This document shows, one piece after another, positions 61,801 through 64,000 of a stretch of DNA of 64,000 nt. Position numbers and translations under genes: made by a program. The notes under the pieces are model-generated. The model worked only from the letters and a program-made list of their open reading frames with translations. It was not told where the DNA came from and did not search any database. The stretch is taken from assembly GCF_005796205.1 (NCBI RefSeq), contig NZ_VAHN01000015.1, positions 1-64,000 on the forward strand, in the 5' to 3' direction. How positions within the stretch are numbered: position 1 is the first letter of the stretch; each line of letters begins with the position of its first letter. Origin of the DNA: Pseudarthrobacter sp. NamE2 (lineage in GTDB: Bacteria; Actinomycetota; Actinomycetes; Actinomycetales; Micrococcaceae).

Positions 61801-62271
61801 ATGGCTGTAGCGCCTGATACGGCAGCCGATCTCGTGTACCAGATCTTCGACCTCCAGCGGGCAGTACGGTGCATTGCCACCGCCAACGTGCGCGGCCAGG
61901 ACACCGGGGTGGCCCTCCAGGGCGTCCTCCGGTTCGTGGGGGAGGGGGAGGCCCGCGCCACCACACTCGCCGAAAAGCTCGGCGTCAGCACTCCTGTCCT
62001 CAGCCGGCACATCACCGAGCTGGAGGAGCAGGGGTTTGTGGTCCGCAGGCAGGATCCCGACGACGGCCGGGCCCAGTTGGTTGCCCTCACGGCGTCAGGC
62101 GCGGAGAAGCTCCGGCACATCGAGGAGCGGCGGACCGCCGTCCTGCAGGATTACCTCCGCGACTGGAGTGAGGAAGATGCCGGCAGCACGGCACAGACCC
62201 TGCAGAAACTCACTGAATCACTCAAGAAATCAGCCCGGGCAAAGACGGCCGGCACCACCACAACCCCGTAG
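61801..62271 (+). CDS. MarR-family transcriptional regulator
   Basis: This 156-residue winged-helix regulator has LSRHITELEEQGFVVRRQDPDDGRAQLVALTASG. It starts 10 bp before a DHA2 efflux gene in the same direction, so it is likely the repressor of an operon containing itself and the pump. It starts at the ATG at 61801 after GATTGAAGG. The inverted repeat around the -10 box upstream supports autoregulation. Confidence 0.93.
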   Translation: MAVAPDTAADLVYQIFDLQRAVRCIATANVRGQDTGVALQGVLRFVGEGEARATTLAEKLGVSTPVLSRHITELEEQGFVVRRQDPDDGRAQLVALTASGAEKLRHIEERRTAVLQDYLRDWSEEDAGSTAQTLQKLTESLKKSARAKTAGTTTTP

Positions 62272-62281
62272 GAGAAGCTGT

Positions 62282-63886
62282 ATGGCAAGCCACACCGCCG
62301 CACCGGAACAGTCCGGCCCGCAGGCGCAACAGGAGATGTCGCACCGGCAGATCATGGAAGCGCTCACCGGGCTGCTCGCGGCGTTCTTCACCGCGATCCT
62401 CAGCAGCACCATCGTGGCCAACGCGCTGCCCACCATCATGTCGGACCTGCACGGCACCCAGACCGACTTCGCATGGGTCATCACGGCCGCCCTGCTCGCC
62501 AACGCGGCCACCACCCCCATCTGGGGCAAACTCGCCGACCTCTACAACAAGAAGGTGCTGGTCCAGCTCAGCATCGTCGTCTTCGTGGCGGGGTCCGTCA
62601 TGGCCGGGCTCTCGGAAACCATCCCGCTCCTGCTGGTGGCACGCGTCATCCAGGGCATCGCGATGGGCGGCCTGACAGCATTGGCCCAGGCCATCATCGG
62701 CACCATGATCCCGCCGCGGAACCGGGGCAAGTACTCCGGCTACATGGGTGCCGTCATGGCCGTGGGAACCGCCGGCGGCCCGCTGCTGGGCGGCTTCATC
62801 GTGGACAGCCCGCTCGGCTGGCGCTGGACGTTCTTCGTCTGCGTGCCGCTCGCCGTCGTCGCCCTGGTCCTGCTGCAGGTGACACTCAAGATCCAGCATG
62901 TCCGGCGTCCGGCGAAGATCGACTGGCTCGGTTCCATCCTCCTGACCACCGGCGTGAGCCTGCTCCTGATCTGGGTATCCTTCGCCGGCAACCCCCAGTA
63001 CTACGACTGGATCTCCTGGCAGTCCGCATTGATGGTGGGCGGCGGCGTCCTCCTGCTCGCACTGCTGGTACTCGTGGAGTCCAAGGTGGAACAGCCCATC
63101 ATCCCGCTCAAGATCATTTCCGAGCGCACCACCGCGCTGGCGATCCTGGCCTCCGTGGCCGTTGGCATCGCCATGTTCGGCTCCTCCACCTTCCTGGGCC
63201 AGTACTTCCAGGTGGCCCGTGGCGCCACGCCCACCGAGGCTGGCCTCCTCACCCTGCCGATGATCGCCGGCAACCTCGCCGGTTCAGTCGCCTCCGGCCT
63301 GCTGATCACCCGTACGGGCAAGTGGAAGGGCTACCTGATCGCCGGTTCCATCCTGCTGATCGGCGGGCTGGGACTCGCAGGCACCATGGACCACACCACC
63401 GAACTCTGGCACGCCGGAATCTTCACGGCCGTGCTTGGCCTTGGCCTTGGCATGCTGATGCAGAACCTCGTCCTCGCCGTCCAGAACACCGTCCGGGCCG
63501 CCGATATCGGTACCGCCAGCGCCTCCGTGGCGTTCTTCCGCTCCGTCGGCGGTGCCATCGGCGTCTCCGTCCTCGGCGCGGTGTTGGCGAACCGGGTCAG
63601 CGAACTCGCCACCCAGGGGCTGGCCGCTGCCGGGATCCCCGTCCAGGGCGGCAACGCCGGCAGCAGCATGGACCTCGGCCACATGCCCGAGCCCGTCCGC
63701 GACATCATGCGCGCCGCGTACGGCGACGCCACGGCGGAAGTGTTCCTGATCTCGGCAGTGGTGGCGGTGGTGGCACTGGTATCGGTGCTCTTCATCAAGG
63801 AGAAGCCGCTGCGCCGGACCGTGGACATCCAGCCGGAGCCGGCGGGGAAAAGCGCGACGGCGGAGCTCGCCTCCACGGGCAGGTGA
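62282..63886 (+). CDS. MFS drug efflux transporter, DHA2 family
   Basis: This 534-residue transporter has about 14 membrane helices. The motif A-like segment after helix 2 is WGKLADLYNKKVLVQ, and motif C is seen in GAVMAVGTAGGPLLGGFIVD. It would export hydrophobic drugs by proton antiport. GTAGGAGAAGC precedes the ATG. It is in an operon with the MarR gene. Confidence 0.93.
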   Translation: MASHTAAPEQSGPQAQQEMSHRQIMEALTGLLAAFFTAILSSTIVANALPTIMSDLHGTQTDFAWVITAALLANAATTPIWGKLADLYNKKVLVQLSIVVFVAGSVMAGLSETIPLLLVARVIQGIAMGGLTALAQAIIGTMIPPRNRGKYSGYMGAVMAVGTAGGPLLGGFIVDSPLGWRWTFFVCVPLAVVALVLLQVTLKIQHVRRPAKIDWLGSILLTTGVSLLLIWVSFAGNPQYYDWISWQSALMVGGGVLLLALLVLVESKVEQPIIPLKIISERTTALAILASVAVGIAMFGSSTFLGQYFQVARGATPTEAGLLTLPMIAGNLAGSVASGLLITRTGKWKGYLIAGSILLIGGLGLAGTMDHTTELWHAGIFTAVLGLGLGMLMQNLVLAVQNTVRAADIGTASASVAFFRSVGGAIGVSVLGAVLANRVSELATQGLAAAGIPVQGGNAGSSMDLGHMPEPVRDIMRAAYGDATAEVFLISAVVAVVALVSVLFIKEKPLRRTVDIQPEPAGKSATAELASTGR

Positions 63887-63888
63887 CC

Positions 63889-63908
63889 CCGCGGGGTATT
63901 CCCCGCGG
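63889..63908 (+). terminator. intrinsic terminator after the DHA2 gene
   Basis: CCGCGGGG pairs with CCCCGCGG around a TATT loop, immediately after the stop codon. It is followed by ATGATCTTTT. A second small hairpin (CCGGGC / GCCCGG) lies about 12 bp further on. Confidence 0.7.
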
Positions 63909-63970
63909 ATGATCTTTTGCCGGGCTGTTTTCCGCCCGGAAGGAGTTTCGTAGAGTGGGAAGGCTAAAGG

Positions 63971-64000
63971 ATGTCTACAAGGAAGACCGGAAAGACCGCA
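63971..64000 (+). CDS. start of a gene, truncated by the window end
   Basis: Ten codons beginning MSTRKTGKTA follow the ribosome binding site TAAAGG. The N-terminus is basic. Nothing can be said of its function. Confidence 0.5.
   Translation, partial: MSTRKTGKTA

Overview
The window is high-GC, densely packed actinobacterial chromosome. A single groEL behind two CIRCE boxes, c-di-AMP riboswitches in front of secreted wall hydrolases, a bacterial XPB helicase pair, DUF3263/DUF3027 proteins, two Fem-type ligases and many GTG/TTG starts point to a soil Micrococcaceae, most likely Arthrobacter or Pseudarthrobacter. That genus call is inference from gene content. No insertion sequence, prophage, CRISPR array or rRNA operon was seen.

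Layout. 1-6.0 kb: the end of an L-serine dehydratase, two FemABX peptidoglycan ligases, a ThrE-type exporter, then ung and a siderophore-interacting reductase on the minus strand with an iron box between them. 6.1-10.8 kb: DUF3263 protein, LytR_C protein, cold-shock protein, a substrate-binding lipoprotein, and groEL. 10.8-20.9 kb: an orphan sugar-binding lipoprotein with a LacI-type operator, an RNase HI fusion, an orphan WXG100 protein, a two-component system, a DUF427 protein, and XPB plus its Helicase_C_3 partner. 21-24.4 kb: long cold-shock protein, DUF3027, serC, and a DtxR-family repressor.

24.4-27.6 kb is a cell-wall hydrolase island: an M23 peptidase and an NlpC/P60 protein, each behind its own c-di-AMP riboswitch, followed by a third paralogue with no switch. 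27.8-31.7 kb holds an HNH endonuclease and a molybdenum-cofactor/formate-dehydrogenase maturation set (mobA-like, DUF6457, moeA, fdhD). 31.8-40.5 kb holds a GH38 alpha-mannosidase, an XRE-regulator/membrane-protein pair, an ABC-F ATPase with an attenuator-like leader, and an ABC exporter. 40.5-49.5 kb holds Nudix, DUF6314, tRNA-Arg(CCT), DUF998, an inositol-phosphatase-family enzyme, PcrA/UvrD, a lipoprotein and sucCD.

49.6-56.3 kb is accessory: ArsR/AHSA1, MarR/MFS, LOG-family protein, matrixin-type protease, and a ferritin-like/VIT transporter. 56.4-61.7 kb is a coherent catabolic cassette: sodium:solute symporter, XRE-cupin regulator, agmatinase-family ureohydrolase and a ThDP-dependent decarboxylase. 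Its content resembles guanidino-acid utilisation loci. The window ends with a MarR/DHA2 efflux pair and the first codons of another gene.

Regulatory signals are unusually readable here: two CIRCE boxes, one strong and one weak DtxR-type box, LacI-, ArsR-, MarR- and XRE-type palindromes, two riboswitches, and about nine intrinsic terminators, two of them capped by a UUCG tetraloop.
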